This document shows positions 25,874-35,882 of a DNA stretch of 64,000 bases, piece after piece; the first letter of the stretch is position 1, and each line of letters opens with the position of its first letter. Position numbers and translations under genes: made by a program. This stretch comes from Rhizobium sp. NXC14 (GTDB lineage: Bacteria > Pseudomonadota > Alphaproteobacteria > Rhizobiales > Rhizobiaceae). The DNA is taken from assembly GCF_002117485.1 (NCBI RefSeq), contig NZ_CP021032.1, forward strand, positions 620,001-684,000, read 5' to 3'. A model generated the notes under the pieces. That model was given only the letters and a program-made list of their open reading frames with translations, was not told the origin of the DNA and ran no database searches.

Positions 25874-27730
25874 ATGGCCAACGCCCAAGCCCTGCCGATC
25901 GAGACATTGAGCCCCGTTCTTTCCGTCGACCGGCTGACCACGTCCTTCCTGGTCGACGGCGCCTGGAAACCGGTCGTGCGCGACGTTTCCTTCACCGTCG
26001 CGCCCGGTGAAACTGTGGCGATCGTCGGCGAATCCGGCTCGGGCAAGAGCGTCACCTCGCTTTCGATCATGCGGCTGCTGCAGGCGGAGACGAGCCGCAT
26101 CGAGGGCCGCGTCATGCTCGGCGGCCGCGACCTGCTGGCCCTGCCGGAACATGCGATGCGGCAGGTGCGCGGCAATGAGGTGGCGATGATCTTCCAGGAG
26201 CCGATGACCTCGCTCAATCCGCTCTTCACCATCGGCGATCAGATCTCCGAAGCGCTGCTCTGCCATTCCGCAATGAGCAAGGCCGATGCCAGGGCCGAGA
26301 CGATCAGGCTGCTGGAAAAGGTCCGTATCCCCTCGGCCGCCTCGCGCTTCGACGAATATCCGCATCGTTTTTCCGGCGGCATGCGCCAGCGGGTGATGAT
26401 CGCCATGGCGCTCGCCAGTCGGCCGAAGCTCTTGATCGCCGACGAGCCGACGACCGCACTCGACGTGACGATCCAGGGGCAGATCCTCGATCTCATCAAG
26501 CTGCTGCAGGAAGAGGAGGGGACTTCTGTTCTCTTCATCACCCATGACATGGGCGTCGTCGCCGAGATCGCCGACAGGACCGTGGTGATGTATCGCGGCG
26601 AACAGGTGGAAAGCGGCGCCACTGCCGATATCTTTCACCGCGGCAAACATCCCTACACAAGGGCGCTGTTGTCCGCCGTGCCGGTGCTCGGCTCGATGCA
26701 GGGCCGGCAGAGGCCGCTGCGCTTTCCCGTGGTTAACACCGCGACGGGCGAATCGGACATTCCCGCCGAGGCTGCCGATACGGTCGCGGCAAGGCCCGTC
26801 CTGCAGGTGAAGAACCTCACCAAGCGCTTCGACATCCATTCCGGCCTTTTCGGCCGGCTGACCAGCCGCGTGCACGCGGTCGAAAACGTCTCCTTCGATC
26901 TTCATGCCGGCGAGACGTTGTCGCTCGTCGGCGAATCCGGCTGTGGCAAATCGACGACGGGGCGAGCCATCATGCGCCTGATCGAGCCGCAGGCGGGTTC
27001 CGTTCTCGTCGAGGGCAGGCAGGTGCTCGGCCTCGACAGGAAGGAGCTGCGCGAGATGCGCAAATCCGTGCAGATGATCTTCCAGGATCCCTTCGCCAGC
27101 CTCAATCCGCGCATGACGGTGGGGGCTGCGATCGCCGAACCCTATCTCGAACACCGGATGGGCAATGCGAAACAGGCAAGGGAGGTCGTCGCCGACCTGC
27201 TGGTGAAGGTTGGCCTGTCCGCGGATATGGCGGCGCGCTACCCACATGAATTTTCCGGTGGCCAACGCCAGCGCATCTGCATCGCCCGCGCGCTTGCCTT
27301 GCAGCCGAAGGTGATCGTAGCGGACGAAAGCGTCTCGGCGCTCGACGTCTCGATCAAGGCGCAGGTCATCAACCTGATGCTGGATCTGCAGCAGAGTCTC
27401 AACCTCGCCTTCCTGTTCATCTCGCATGACATGGCGGTGGTCGAGCGCGTCAGCCACCGCGTGGCGGTGATGTATCTCGGCGAGATCGTCGAGATCGGCC
27501 CGCGCGCCGCCGTCTTCGAAAATCCGCAGCATCCCTATACCAAGAAGCTTATCGCCGCCGTGCCGGTGCCAGATCCCGACCGCCGCCACGAGAAGCGGAT
27601 GGCGGCGAACGACGAGATCAAGAGCCCGATGCGCCCGGTCGACTACGCCCCTCCGATAGCCTCCTATCGCGAGGTCGGGCCGGGCCATCTGGTCATGGCC
27701 GAGCGCTCGTCCGGGCTGGGAGTTGCCTAA
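25874..27730 (+). CDS. ABC transporter, two fused ATPase domains (DppDF-type)
   Basis: The 618-residue protein joins both ATPase subunits of a Dpp-type importer. Domain 1 (about 15-270) has [17 protein letters not shown] and [12 protein letters not shown]. Domain 2 (about 305-590) has [18 protein letters not shown] and [12 protein letters not shown], in which the usual Pro after Glu is Ser. Each domain ends with the HPYT(R/K)xL oligopeptide-type tail. Start ATG 25874 is preceded by AGAGGAG and comes 34 bp after the PLP-enzyme stop. Fusions of this kind are common in rhizobial importers. It should energise the permeases at 22138-23948. Confidence 0.93.
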   Translation: MANAQALPIETLSPVLSVDRLTTSFLVDGAWKPVVRDVSFTVAPGETVAIVGESGSGKSVTSLSIMRLLQAETSRIEGRVMLGGRDLLALPEHAMRQVRGNEVAMIFQEPMTSLNPLFTIGDQISEALLCHSAMSKADARAETIRLLEKVRIPSAASRFDEYPHRFSGGMRQRVMIAMALASRPKLLIADEPTTALDVTIQGQILDLIKLLQEEEGTSVLFITHDMGVVAEIADRTVVMYRGEQVESGATADIFHRGKHPYTRALLSAVPVLGSMQGRQRPLRFPVVNTATGESDIPAEAADTVAARPVLQVKNLTKRFDIHSGLFGRLTSRVHAVENVSFDLHAGETLSLVGESGCGKSTTGRAIMRLIEPQAGSVLVEGRQVLGLDRKELREMRKSVQMIFQDPFASLNPRMTVGAAIAEPYLEHRMGNAKQAREVVADLLVKVGLSADMAARYPHEFSGGQRQRICIARALALQPKVIVADESVSALDVSIKAQVINLMLDLQQSLNLAFLFISHDMAVVERVSHRVAVMYLGEIVEIGPRAAVFENPQHPYTKKLIAAVPVPDPDRRHEKRMAANDEIKSPMRPVDYAPPIASYREVGPGHLVMAERSSGLGVA

Positions 27731-27785
27731 CGGATCAGCGGCGCATAAAGCAGATGCGGAGACAAATGCTTGGAAAGCCGCACCG

Positions 27786-28607
27786 ATGAACAAGACAGAG
27801 TATTTTTCGACGCTCGGCGGCCTGCCGCCGCAGACCCAACTGCTTTCCGGTAAGGCCGTTTTCACCACGGCTTACGCGGTCATCCCCCGCGGCGTCATGA
27901 GCGATATTGTCACGAGCCTCCTTCCGCATTGGACGGGAACGCGGGCATGGGTGCTCTCACGGCCGCTTTCCGGTTTCTCCGAAACCTTCTCGCAGTATGT
28001 GATGGAAGTTCAGCCGGGCGGCGGAAGCGACCGGCCGGAGCCCGACAAACGAGCCGAAGCGGTGCTCTTCGTCGTCGAAGGCGGCATGACGGTTGAGCTC
28101 GAGGGCGTCAGCCATGCGCTGCGCGCCGGTTCCTTCGCCTATCTTCCGGCCGGCTCGGCTTGGCGCCTCAAAAATGATGGTTCGACCGCGGCGATCTTCC
28201 ATTGGGTCCGGAAGGCATTCCAGGAAGTCGAGGGGCTGGAGCCGCCGCCGGCAATTTTTACGCATGAGGATGACCATCCGATCCAGGCCATGCCCGACAC
28301 CGACGGCCGCTGGGGCACGACCCGCTTCATCGATCCGGCCGATGTGCGCTACGACATGCATGTCAATATCGTGACGCTGGAGCCGGGTGCGGTGATCCCC
28401 TTCATGGAAACGCACGTCATGGAGCACGGCCTCTATGTGCTGGAAGGCAAGGCGGTTTATCGCCTGAACCAGGATTGGGTCGAGGTCGAAGCCGGCGATT
28501 TCATGTGGCTGCGCGCCTTCTGCCCGCAGGCCTGCTACGCCGGCGGTCCCGGCCGCTTCCGCTACCTGCTCTACAAAGATGTCAATCGGCATATGAAGCT
28601 CTGGTAG
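27786..28607 (+). CDS. (S)-ureidoglycine aminohydrolase-like bicupin
   Basis: The 273-residue protein contains two cupin domains and is similar throughout to UGHY/AllE, the manganese enzyme that releases ammonia from (S)-ureidoglycine in purine breakdown. Landmarks are the start LLSGKAVFTTAYAVIPRGVMSDI, the mid-protein EAVLFVVEGGMTVELEGVSH and the C-terminal metal-site cupin with ETHVMEHGLYVLEGKAVYRLNQDWVEVEAGDFMWLRAFCPQACYAGGPG. ATG 27786 gives the normal length. The rest of the allantoin pathway is not seen here, so the substrate may be a relative of ureidoglycine delivered by the linked transporter. Confidence 0.85.
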   Translation: MNKTEYFSTLGGLPPQTQLLSGKAVFTTAYAVIPRGVMSDIVTSLLPHWTGTRAWVLSRPLSGFSETFSQYVMEVQPGGGSDRPEPDKRAEAVLFVVEGGMTVELEGVSHALRAGSFAYLPAGSAWRLKNDGSTAAIFHWVRKAFQEVEGLEPPPAIFTHEDDHPIQAMPDTDGRWGTTRFIDPADVRYDMHVNIVTLEPGAVIPFMETHVMEHGLYVLEGKAVYRLNQDWVEVEAGDFMWLRAFCPQACYAGGPGRFRYLLYKDVNRHMKLW

Positions 28608-28691
28608 GCGGCTCGCATAGGCCGCACACGAGGCAGGCTCGCACCTGTCCGGTTGCTTGACAGCTCTCTGGTTAACACGCATCGTCGTTCG

Positions 28692-29411
28692 ATGCGGGAT
28701 ATGGATTCAGGGCTGTCGGAGAAGAACGAAATCAACCGAAGAAACGCTGCCGAAGCGGTCTTCGAAGATATCCGCACGGCCATTGTGGATCAGAAACTGC
28801 CGCTCGGAAGCCGTCTTCCCTCGGAGGTGCAACTGGCCGAACGCTACGGCATCAGCCGGGCGATCGTGCGTGAAGCGCTTCGCTCCCTGCAGACGCTGGG
28901 CTTCACGCAAACCCGAACCGGCCGGGGCACCTTCATCGTTTCGGACAGCCCCGCGCGGCAGCTCGGCGGCGGCGCCTATTCCGCCCGCGACCTGATGGAA
29001 GCGCGGCCCTGCATTGAAATCCCGGCAGCCGGCTGGGCGGCATTGCGTCGTTCGGGCGAGCAGCTGGCCCGGCTGACATCCTTGTGCGACCGAATGGATG
29101 AGGAGGAGGATGTCCAGAAATGGGTGCGGATGGACGCGGCCTTTCATGGAGAAATCGCGGAGGCTTCAGGCAATGCGATCTTCCGGAAAGTCGTCGCCGA
29201 TGTTCGCGGCGCGCTCTCGACGCAGTCGGAACTGGTCGAGCATGTTCGCGGGCGGCGCCAAAGGTCCAATGCGGAGCACCGCCGAATTCTGGAGGCAGTT
29301 GCTGCAGGCAGCGAGCAGGATGCGCGGGCGGCAATGGCAGAGCACCTGCTGGAGGTCAAGCGCTCCATCATCGGGATTACCGATGAAAGGCGAACTGCCC
29401 AGAAGGCATGA
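28692..29411 (+). CDS. GntR/FadR-family transcriptional regulator (first of two paralogues)
   Basis: The protein (about 239 residues from ATG 28692) has an N-terminal winged helix ([49 protein letters not shown]) and a C-terminal all-helical FCD effector domain with the metal-ligand pattern (D..FH....A and H..I). The frame is open to a TTG at 28653, but no ribosome site supports that start. It lies 84 bp after the bicupin gene and 48 bp before a clear paralogue. It could control the transporter operon upstream, the ans operon downstream, or both. Confidence 0.87.
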   Translation: MRDMDSGLSEKNEINRRNAAEAVFEDIRTAIVDQKLPLGSRLPSEVQLAERYGISRAIVREALRSLQTLGFTQTRTGRGTFIVSDSPARQLGGGAYSARDLMEARPCIEIPAAGWAALRRSGEQLARLTSLCDRMDEEEDVQKWVRMDAAFHGEIAEASGNAIFRKVVADVRGALSTQSELVEHVRGRRQRSNAEHRRILEAVAAGSEQDARAAMAEHLLEVKRSIIGITDERRTAQKA

Positions 29412-29459
29412 TTTCAAATTTACGCCCGGATGTCCCGTGCGGCCGATCGAATGCAAGCG

Positions 29460-30167
29460 ATGAACGATCTAGAAAACTGGCTGTCCGATTCCGCGACCCT
29501 CAGTCGCAAAAGCGCCTCGGAACTTGTGTTCGAGGAATTGCGCAGCCTGATCCTTTCCGGCCGTTTCGCCGCCGGTTCGAAACTTCCGTCAGAAGCCAAG
29601 CTCGCTGCAAAATATGGCGTCAGCCGCCCGATCGTCCGGGAGGCGCTGCGCTCGCTGCAGATTTTGCGGCTGACGGAGACACGAACGGGCAGCGGCACAT
29701 ATGTGCTTGCGGCTGCCGGCGACGGAGACATCAGTTACGGCGATTATTCGGCGCGTGATCTCATGGAGGCGCGGCCTCACGTCGAGGTGACGGCCGCCGG
29801 CTGGGCGGCGCTGCGTCGAAACGATGACGAACTGTGCGGATTGCTTGGCCTTTGCGACGAGATGGAGCAGGAGGACAATACCGAGGCCTGGGTGCAGCTG
29901 GATTCGGAGTTTCATGGACTGATTGCTGCGGCATCGAAGAATGCCGTCTTCCGCGATATCGTCGATGAGGTTCGGGAGGCGATGGCGCAGCAATCCGGCC
30001 TTCTAACGGTGTTGGGGCCGCGGCGGCAGGAGTCGAACGACGAGCATCGCGCAATCGTCGAGGCCATCCGCGCAGGCTCGGACATCGAAGCCCGGGCCGC
30101 CATGGAAACCCATCTCCAAAAGGTGGAGGCGGCGGTCAATCGCATCATCGGCGCCGAACCGCGCTAA
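29460..30167 (+). CDS. ansR: GntR/FadR-family regulator, likely of the ans operon
   Basis: The 235-residue protein (ATG 29460; an upstream in-frame ATG at 29430 is possible) is a GntR winged-helix plus FCD-domain regulator. It is plainly related to its upstream neighbour: both share [11 protein letters not shown] and AAGWAALRR, and the same HTH core. It lies 230 bp before ansP, the position of ansR in the described R. etli ansRPAB locus, where AnsR represses the operon until asparagine is present. The symbol is assigned by position and family, not by direct comparison. Confidence 0.75.
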   Translation: MNDLENWLSDSATLSRKSASELVFEELRSLILSGRFAAGSKLPSEAKLAAKYGVSRPIVREALRSLQILRLTETRTGSGTYVLAAAGDGDISYGDYSARDLMEARPHVEVTAAGWAALRRNDDELCGLLGLCDEMEQEDNTEAWVQLDSEFHGLIAAASKNAVFRDIVDEVREAMAQQSGLLTVLGPRRQESNDEHRAIVEAIRAGSDIEARAAMETHLQKVEAAVNRIIGAEPR

Positions 30168-30240
30168 GCGGCGCCAACGTATCGGAGCCTTCTACACACC
30201 GTTGCGTCCGCATCGGTAGCTGCCCGATGGGCGAACCGAA

Positions 30241-30299
30241 TTCCATTTATACACATCCTCGAACGAAGGAGCTTGACGGAGGTGTACGTTTCCATTTAT
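30241..30299 (+). promoter_or_regulatory. repeat-containing region upstream of ansP, possible AnsR operator
   Basis: TTCCATTTAT occurs twice (30241-30250 and 30290-30299). Between the copies lies an inverted repeat, TACACATCC (30250-30258) and GGAGGTGTA (30278-30286), matching at 8 of 9 positions. The block is 99 bp before the ansP ATG. I saw no gene in 30168-30397. Confidence 0.4.
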
Positions 30300-30397
30300 T
30301 CGCTGAACCTGTCAGACCGCATAGCAGATTGACATGTTGTCGAAGCTGCGCGGAGGGGCGGCCGGGGAGGCTGCCGAACCCAGGAGAGGGAGGAGAA

Positions 30398-31870
30398 ATG
30401 ACAGTGATGGAATCCACCAGAACCGAGGCCGATGGCCAGATTTTCGCAGAGGAGGATCTCGGTTACAAAAAGGCGCTGAAGCCGCGGCAGATCCAGATGA
30501 TCGCCATCGGCGGAGCGATCGGCACCGGGCTGTTTCTGGGCGCGGGCGGACGGCTTGCCGCTGCCGGTCCGGCGCTTGTGCTGGTCTATGCCTTGTGCGG
30601 CTTTTTCGCGTTCCTCGTTCTCCGGGCGCTCGGCGAACTGATCGTGCACCGCCCGACCTCCGGTTCGTTCGTTTCCTATGCCCGTGAATTCTACGGTGAA
30701 AAGCTCGCCTTCGCGGTAGGCTGGCTCTACTGGTTGACCTGGGCGATGACGGCGGTCGCCGATGTCACCGCCGTGGCTCTCTACATGAATTTCTTCAAGG
30801 CCTACGTTCCATGGATCGCCATGATCGATCAGTGGGTCTTTGCGCTGGCGGCGCTGGTCCTCGTTCTCGCCATGAACCTTCTGTCCGTAAAGGTTTTCGG
30901 CGAACTGGAATTCTGGTTCAGCCTCGTCAAGGTTCTCGCTTTGGTCGTCTTCCTGCTTGTCGGGGTCTACTTCGTTGTGACCGGCACGCCGATCGACGGC
31001 CACGCTCCGGGGCTCAATACGATTGTCGACTTCGGCGGCATGTTCCCGAACGGAATCCTGCCCGCGCTTGTCGTGATCCAGGGCGTGGTTTTCGCCTATG
31101 CCTCGATCGAGCTGATCGGCACCGCCGCGGGCGAAACCGAAAATGCGCGCAAGGTCATGCCCCGAGCAATCCGGACGGTCGTGTTGCGTCTTGTGGTCTT
31201 TTATGTGGGCTCGGTTCTGCTGCTGTCGCTGCTGCTGCCCTATACCGCCTATAAGGGCGGCGAGAGCCCGTTCGTCACCTTCTTCGGCAAGATCGGCGTT
31301 GAAGGCGCCGATGTCGTCATGAACCTCGTCGTGTTGACCGCCGTCCTGTCGTCGCTCAATGCCGGCCTTTATTCGACCGGCCGCATCCTGCATTCCATGG
31401 CGATTTCGGGCTCGGCGCCGGCCGCCCTGGCCAAGATGAACAGATCCGGCGTGCCCTATGGCGGCATTGCAGTGACGGCTGTCGTGACCGCCTTCGGCGT
31501 CGTGCTCAACGCCGTCGTTCCGGCAGAAGCGTTCGAGATCGGCTTGAATGTCGCTGCGCTCGGCATCATCGCGGCATGGGGCGTCATTGTTCTGTGCCAG
31601 CTCAAGCTGTGGCACCTGTCGCGTCAGGGCAAGCTGGCGCGGCCCGAATTCCGGATGTTCGGCGCGCCCTACACCGGCGTGCTGACGCTCGGCTTCCTGG
31701 TGGTCGTCGTGATCCTGATGGCGCTGGATTATCCGGTCGGCACCTACACGGTCGCGTCGCTGCTGCTGATCATTCCGGCGCTGGTGGTCGGCTGGCTTCT
31801 GATGCGGGAGCGCATCCACATGATCGCGGCCGAACAAGGCGACGATCGCGGCGGTTTCGATCTGGCCTGA
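30398..31870 (+). CDS. ansP: amino acid permease, L-asparagine permease
   Basis: The 490-residue protein is a 12-helix APC/AAT-family permease. The conserved first helix ([37 protein letters not shown]) carries the GAIGTGLF substrate-binding break, and [39 protein letters not shown] follows. It is followed directly by asparaginase and aspartase genes, which identifies the substrate as L-asparagine by context; the closest general family members are AnsP, GabP and CycA. ATG 30398 follows a GGGAGGAG site. Known R. etli order is ansP-ansA-ansB. Confidence 0.88.
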   Translation: MTVMESTRTEADGQIFAEEDLGYKKALKPRQIQMIAIGGAIGTGLFLGAGGRLAAAGPALVLVYALCGFFAFLVLRALGELIVHRPTSGSFVSYAREFYGEKLAFAVGWLYWLTWAMTAVADVTAVALYMNFFKAYVPWIAMIDQWVFALAALVLVLAMNLLSVKVFGELEFWFSLVKVLALVVFLLVGVYFVVTGTPIDGHAPGLNTIVDFGGMFPNGILPALVVIQGVVFAYASIELIGTAAGETENARKVMPRAIRTVVLRLVVFYVGSVLLLSLLLPYTAYKGGESPFVTFFGKIGVEGADVVMNLVVLTAVLSSLNAGLYSTGRILHSMAISGSAPAALAKMNRSGVPYGGIAVTAVVTAFGVVLNAVVPAEAFEIGLNVAALGIIAAWGVIVLCQLKLWHLSRQGKLARPEFRMFGAPYTGVLTLGFLVVVVILMALDYPVGTYTVASLLLIIPALVVGWLLMRERIHMIAAEQGDDRGGFDLA

Positions 31871-31935
31871 CCGGCGCGACAGCAAGGCTTGCCTCGGCGC
31901 CGAATGCCGCCGGGGCCGCTTCAATGGAGAGAGAA

Positions 31936-33039
31936 ATGATCCCGAGTGAGGATTTCGTCGTCACCGACCGTGGCGGCATCGTCGAGAACCGTCACCGCGT
32001 CCATGCGGCGGTCGTCGATGCAGAAGGCCGGCTGCTTTATGCGCTGGGAAACCCGACGCGCCTGACGCTTGCCCGGTCTGCCGCCAAGCCGGCCCAGGCG
32101 CTCGCCATCCTGGAAACGAGCGGGATCGAGCGTTACGGCTTCGATGATGCCGATCTGGCGCTGATGTGTGCTTCCCACAGCGGCGAAGAGCGGCACATCG
32201 CGCAGACGCGGACCATGCTGGCGAAGATCCAGGCCGACGAGGCCGATCTTCGTTGCGGCGGCCATCCTTCCTTGTCCGAAACCGTGAACCGCGCCTGGAT
32301 CAGGCAGGATTATACGCCGACGGCGGTCTGCAGCAACTGTTCGGGAAAACACGTTGGAATGATTGCAGGCGCCCGGGCCATCGGCGCGGACGCCGACGAC
32401 TATCACCTGCCGGATCATCCGATGCAGGTGATCGTGAAGCGTACGGTCGCCGAGATCTGCGATCTGGACCTGCAGGATGTCGAGTGGGGGATCGACGGAT
32501 GCAATCTGCCGACGCCCGCCTTTCCGTTGGACCGTCTGGCGCGCCTCTATGCCAAGCTTGCTTCGGCCGCGGATCGGGGCGAGGTGCAGGAGGGTTTGTC
32601 GAGGCGAGACGCAGCGCTGGCGCGCATTTTCCGGGCGATGGCGCGATACCCTGAACTGGTCGCGGGCGAGGGGCGCTATTGCACGGTGTTGATGCGCGCG
32701 TTCAAGGGCGCGCTGATCGGCAAGCTCGGCGCCGATGCCAGTTACGCAATCGGTGTGCGCGCCTCGGAGGACACCAGGCGATTGGGAACCGATGGGGCGC
32801 TCGGCATCTCGGTCAAGATCGAGGATGGCAACATCGAAATCCTCTACGCTGTCGTGACGGAAATCCTCGACCAGCTGGGCATCGGTTCGCCGGAACTGCG
32901 CGAGCAGCTTGCGACCTTCCATCACCCCAAGCGCGTGAACACGATGGGTGTCGCGACCGGCGGTGTCTCCTTTCCGTTCACGCTGCGCGGATCGAAGCCG
33001 GACGGAGAGGATTCCCGTCCTGGGGCTTCGGCCCGATGA
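31936..33039 (+). CDS. ansA: L-asparaginase, rhizobial (class 3, ReAV/AnsA) type
   Basis: The 367-residue enzyme hydrolyses L-asparagine to aspartate and ammonia. With ATG 31936 as start, every residue known to matter in the R. etli enzyme is in place at the same number: Ser48 and Lys51 (RSAAK), Ser80 (ASHSGE), Lys263 and the metal ligands Cys135, Lys138 (CSNCSGK) and Cys189 (DGC). The length also equals that of the R. etli proteins (367). This agreement confirms the start over ATG 31924. The gene sits 65 bp after ansP and 98 bp before ansB. Confidence 0.96.
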   Translation: MIPSEDFVVTDRGGIVENRHRVHAAVVDAEGRLLYALGNPTRLTLARSAAKPAQALAILETSGIERYGFDDADLALMCASHSGEERHIAQTRTMLAKIQADEADLRCGGHPSLSETVNRAWIRQDYTPTAVCSNCSGKHVGMIAGARAIGADADDYHLPDHPMQVIVKRTVAEICDLDLQDVEWGIDGCNLPTPAFPLDRLARLYAKLASAADRGEVQEGLSRRDAALARIFRAMARYPELVAGEGRYCTVLMRAFKGALIGKLGADASYAIGVRASEDTRRLGTDGALGISVKIEDGNIEILYAVVTEILDQLGIGSPELREQLATFHHPKRVNTMGVATGGVSFPFTLRGSKPDGEDSRPGASAR

Positions 33040-33137
33040 CACATCCGTGATACGACATTCCGCCGCGTCTCCACCCATCATCTTCTCCGGCCTGCCGCCG
33101 CAGCTCAGGGCGCATGCCACTTCTTGAAAGTCCAGCC

Positions 33138-34565
33138 ATGACTATCTCCGATATTGCGAAAATCCGCGTCGAGCATGACCTGATAGGCGATCGCGACGTG
33201 CCGGCCTCGGCCTATTATGGCGTACATACGCTGCGTGCGGTGGAGAATTTCCCGATTACCGGTCAGACCCTGCGTGAATCGGCGGATCTGATTGCGTCGC
33301 TCGCCGCGATCAAGCAGGCAGCGGCTCAGGCCAATGCAAGCCTCGGCCTTCTCGATCGGGCACGCGCCGACGCCATCATCGCCGCCTGTGTCGAGATTCG
33401 CGACGGCGCGCTGCACGAGCACTTTGTCGTCGATCTCATTCAGGGCGGCGCCGGCACCTCGACCAACATGAATGCCAACGAGGTGATTGCGAACCGGGCG
33501 CTTGAAATCATGGGTTATGACAGGGGCGATTACCAGCACCTGCATCCGAACGAGCATGTCAATCTCTCGCAATCCACCAACGACGTCTATCCGACGGCGC
33601 TGAAGCTCGCCGCCTGGATCGGCGTTCACCGTCTGGTCGATGCCATGGCCGTCCTGCGCCGGTCGTTCGAGGCCAAGGCGGTCGAGTTCGCCGACGTCCT
33701 CAAGATGGGCCGCACCCAATTGCAGGACGCTGTGCCGATGACGCTCGGACAGGAATTCGGGACCTACGCGCTGATGCTCGCGGAGGACGAGGCGCGCCTT
33801 GCCGAAGCCGTCTCGCTGATCCGCGAGATCAACCTCGGCGCCACGGCTATCGGCACCGGCATCACCGCCCATCCCCAATATGCGGCGCTGGTGCGCGAGC
33901 GCCTGTCCGATATCGTCGGCGTCGATCTGGTGACCTCACCGGATCTGGTGGAGGCGACGCAGGATTGCGGATCCTTCGTGCAGCTGTCGGGCGTGCTCAA
34001 ACGCGTGGCGGTCAAGCTGTCCAAAACCTGCAACGACCTGCGGCTTTTGTCTTCGGGGCCGCGTGCGGGCCTGAACGAGATCAATCTGCCGGCGCGCCAG
34101 GCCGGCTCGTCGATCATGCCGGGCAAGGTCAACCCGGTCATCCCGGAAGTCGTCAACCAGGTCGCTTTCGAGGTGATCGGCAACGACGTGACGATCACCA
34201 TGGCCGCGGAAGCCGGCCAGCTTCAGCTGAACGCCTTCGAGCCGGTGATCTTCTACAGTCTCTACCGCAGTCTTAGCCACCTGACCAATGCCTGCCTGAC
34301 GCTCGAAGCCAATTGCATTCAAGGCATAACCGCCAACCGTGACCGGCTGCGCCAGACAGTCGAGCAGTCGATCGGCATCGTGACGGCGTTGAACCCCTAT
34401 ATCGGCTATCGCAATGCCACGGAGGTCGCGCTGGAGGCGCATCATTCGGGCCGTGGGGTCTACGAAATCATTCTCGAGCGCGGCCTGATGCAGAAGGAGC
34501 ATCTCGATGCGGTCTTGCGCCCGGAAACGCTGACCCGGCCGAGCGAGAGGCTTTCCTTCTCGTAG
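33138..34565 (+). CDS. ansB: aspartate ammonia-lyase (aspartase)
   Basis: The 475-residue enzyme converts L-aspartate to fumarate and ammonia, completing asparagine catabolism to a TCA intermediate. The signature loop GSSIMPGKVNPVIPEVVNQV, the Thr/Ser-rich substrate pocket AGTSTNMNANEVIANRALE and the HLHPNEHVNLSQSTNDVYPTALK segment are classical for the aspartase/fumarase superfamily. The GSSIMPGKVNP motif alone does not separate aspartase from fumarase C, but the ans context does. Start ATG 33138 is preferred over an ATG at 33114 because the family begins with the RVEHDLIGDRDVPASAYYG block shortly after. Confidence 0.93.
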   Translation: MTISDIAKIRVEHDLIGDRDVPASAYYGVHTLRAVENFPITGQTLRESADLIASLAAIKQAAAQANASLGLLDRARADAIIAACVEIRDGALHEHFVVDLIQGGAGTSTNMNANEVIANRALEIMGYDRGDYQHLHPNEHVNLSQSTNDVYPTALKLAAWIGVHRLVDAMAVLRRSFEAKAVEFADVLKMGRTQLQDAVPMTLGQEFGTYALMLAEDEARLAEAVSLIREINLGATAIGTGITAHPQYAALVRERLSDIVGVDLVTSPDLVEATQDCGSFVQLSGVLKRVAVKLSKTCNDLRLLSSGPRAGLNEINLPARQAGSSIMPGKVNPVIPEVVNQVAFEVIGNDVTITMAAEAGQLQLNAFEPVIFYSLYRSLSHLTNACLTLEANCIQGITANRDRLRQTVEQSIGIVTALNPYIGYRNATEVALEAHHSGRGVYEIILERGLMQKEHLDAVLRPETLTRPSERLSFS

Positions 34566-34650
34566 GGCATGCGGCTCATTTCCCCTTGCGAAGGCCGGCC
34601 CATAAAGCTCTTGTCGCATCATGGGCCGGGCAACACTCCTATGTGTGCGA

Positions 34651-35580
34651 TCACGCCGCCTTGGCTTGCGGCTTGGCCGCCTTGACGTGGGTTGTGCTGC
34701 GGCGGCCATCGATGCTGACGGGAACATCGCCGTCAACCGTGGCGCGGCGGACGACCCGGTGCTGGTCGCCATAATCGTTGACGGCATAGTGCTGGGTGGC
34801 GCGATTATCCCAGATCGCGACGTCGCCGGCTCTCCAGCGCCAGCGCACGGTATTTTCCGGGGCAGTGACGTAGGACTGGAACACCTCGTAGAGTTTTACG
34901 GAGTCGCTCTTCGACAGGCCGACAAGGCGCTGAACGAAGTTGCCGAGCAGCAGCGATCTTTCGCCGGTTTCCGGATGGACACGCACGACCGGATGCTCGG
35001 TCTCGTAGATGGTGGAGGTGAAAACTTCCTCGAAATGCTTCTTCTCTTCGGCGGTGGCGCGCGGGCGAACGGCGGCATAATCATAGGCATTGCTGTGAAT
35101 GGCCCACAAATTGTCCGCCAGCAGTTTGAGCGGCGCCGGCAGGCTTTCATAGGCGGCATGGGTATTGGACCAGATCGTGTCGCCGCCGGCCGCCGGGATG
35201 ACGACGCCGCGCAGGACGGAGAATTTGGGATAGGCGTCGACGAAGGTAACGTCGGTATGCCACTGGTCCGCTCTGCCGCCGCCGCGGCTGGAATCGAGAT
35301 TGAGGATGGACGCCGTGCCGGCGACCGGTCCCTGGGTCGGATGCGGCACAAGATCGCCGAGGCGGCGTGCGAAGGCTTCCTGGGCGGAATCGTCAAGATG
35401 TCCCTGATCGCGGAAAAAGATGACCTTGTGTTTCAAGAGAAGCTGATTGATGGCCGTCACCGTTGCATCCGAAAGATCTCCACCAAGGCGGATACCCTTG
35501 ATTTCGGCTCCGACACGGCCGGTCAGCGGCACGACGTCGGACTCGGGAATGATCTGATTGACGAGAACCGGATTGCTCAT
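34651..35580 (-). CDS. TauD/TfdA family alpha-ketoglutarate-dependent dioxygenase
   Basis: The 309-residue enzyme has the HxD iron site in QWHTDVTF, the distal His in NRATQHYAVNDYGDQHRVVRR with the co-substrate Arg, and the conserved GAEIKGIRLGGDLSD start. Members oxidise taurine, alkyl sulfates, 2,4-D or related compounds; substrate preference cannot be assigned. ATG 35580 is preceded by CAGGAG at a good distance. It stands alone, with the plus-strand aspartase gene converging. A role in sulfonate or sulfate-ester use would match the choline sulfatase elsewhere in this window, but that is speculative. Confidence 0.87.
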   Translation of the reverse strand: MSNPVLVNQIIPESDVVPLTGRVGAEIKGIRLGGDLSDATVTAINQLLLKHKVIFFRDQGHLDDSAQEAFARRLGDLVPHPTQGPVAGTASILNLDSSRGGGRADQWHTDVTFVDAYPKFSVLRGVVIPAAGGDTIWSNTHAAYESLPAPLKLLADNLWAIHSNAYDYAAVRPRATAEEKKHFEEVFTSTIYETEHPVVRVHPETGERSLLLGNFVQRLVGLSKSDSVKLYEVFQSYVTAPENTVRWRWRAGDVAIWDNRATQHYAVNDYGDQHRVVRRATVDGDVPVSIDGRRSTTHVKAAKPQAKAA

Positions 35581-35882
35581 GGAAATCTCCTGTTGATATT
35601 GGAAGAAGTCGGAAGGTCGCTTGAGCCAGATGAAGGATTCATCGGGCGTTCGAAATCTCATCGTTGAAAGTCGACAGGGCTATGGAACCTTACAATCTAC
35701 AAAATCTGTAGACAATAATTTCTAATTTTGACTGTTTTCCTGAAACGGCCATCTTCGATTTTCCTCGCCGGGAGGCGAGGCTGGCGGGCGTTGTCATTTC
35801 TTCGTATGTTCCGCCGTCAGCGTGGGATTGCCGAGCAAGTGATGCTTGAGGCCGTAGACCGGCGCGCGGAAAGGAACTTTCG

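Noticed and set aside
24469..27868. Very long minus-strand frames opposite the PLP-enzyme and double-ATPase genes
   Set aside because: They mirror strongly conserved genes on the plus strand, lack motifs and ribosome sites, and span several gene boundaries.
30296..31924. Long minus-strand frame opposite ansP
   Set aside because: Rich in His, Asp, Gln and Arg with no hydrophobic or catalytic pattern; it is the mirror of the permease helices.
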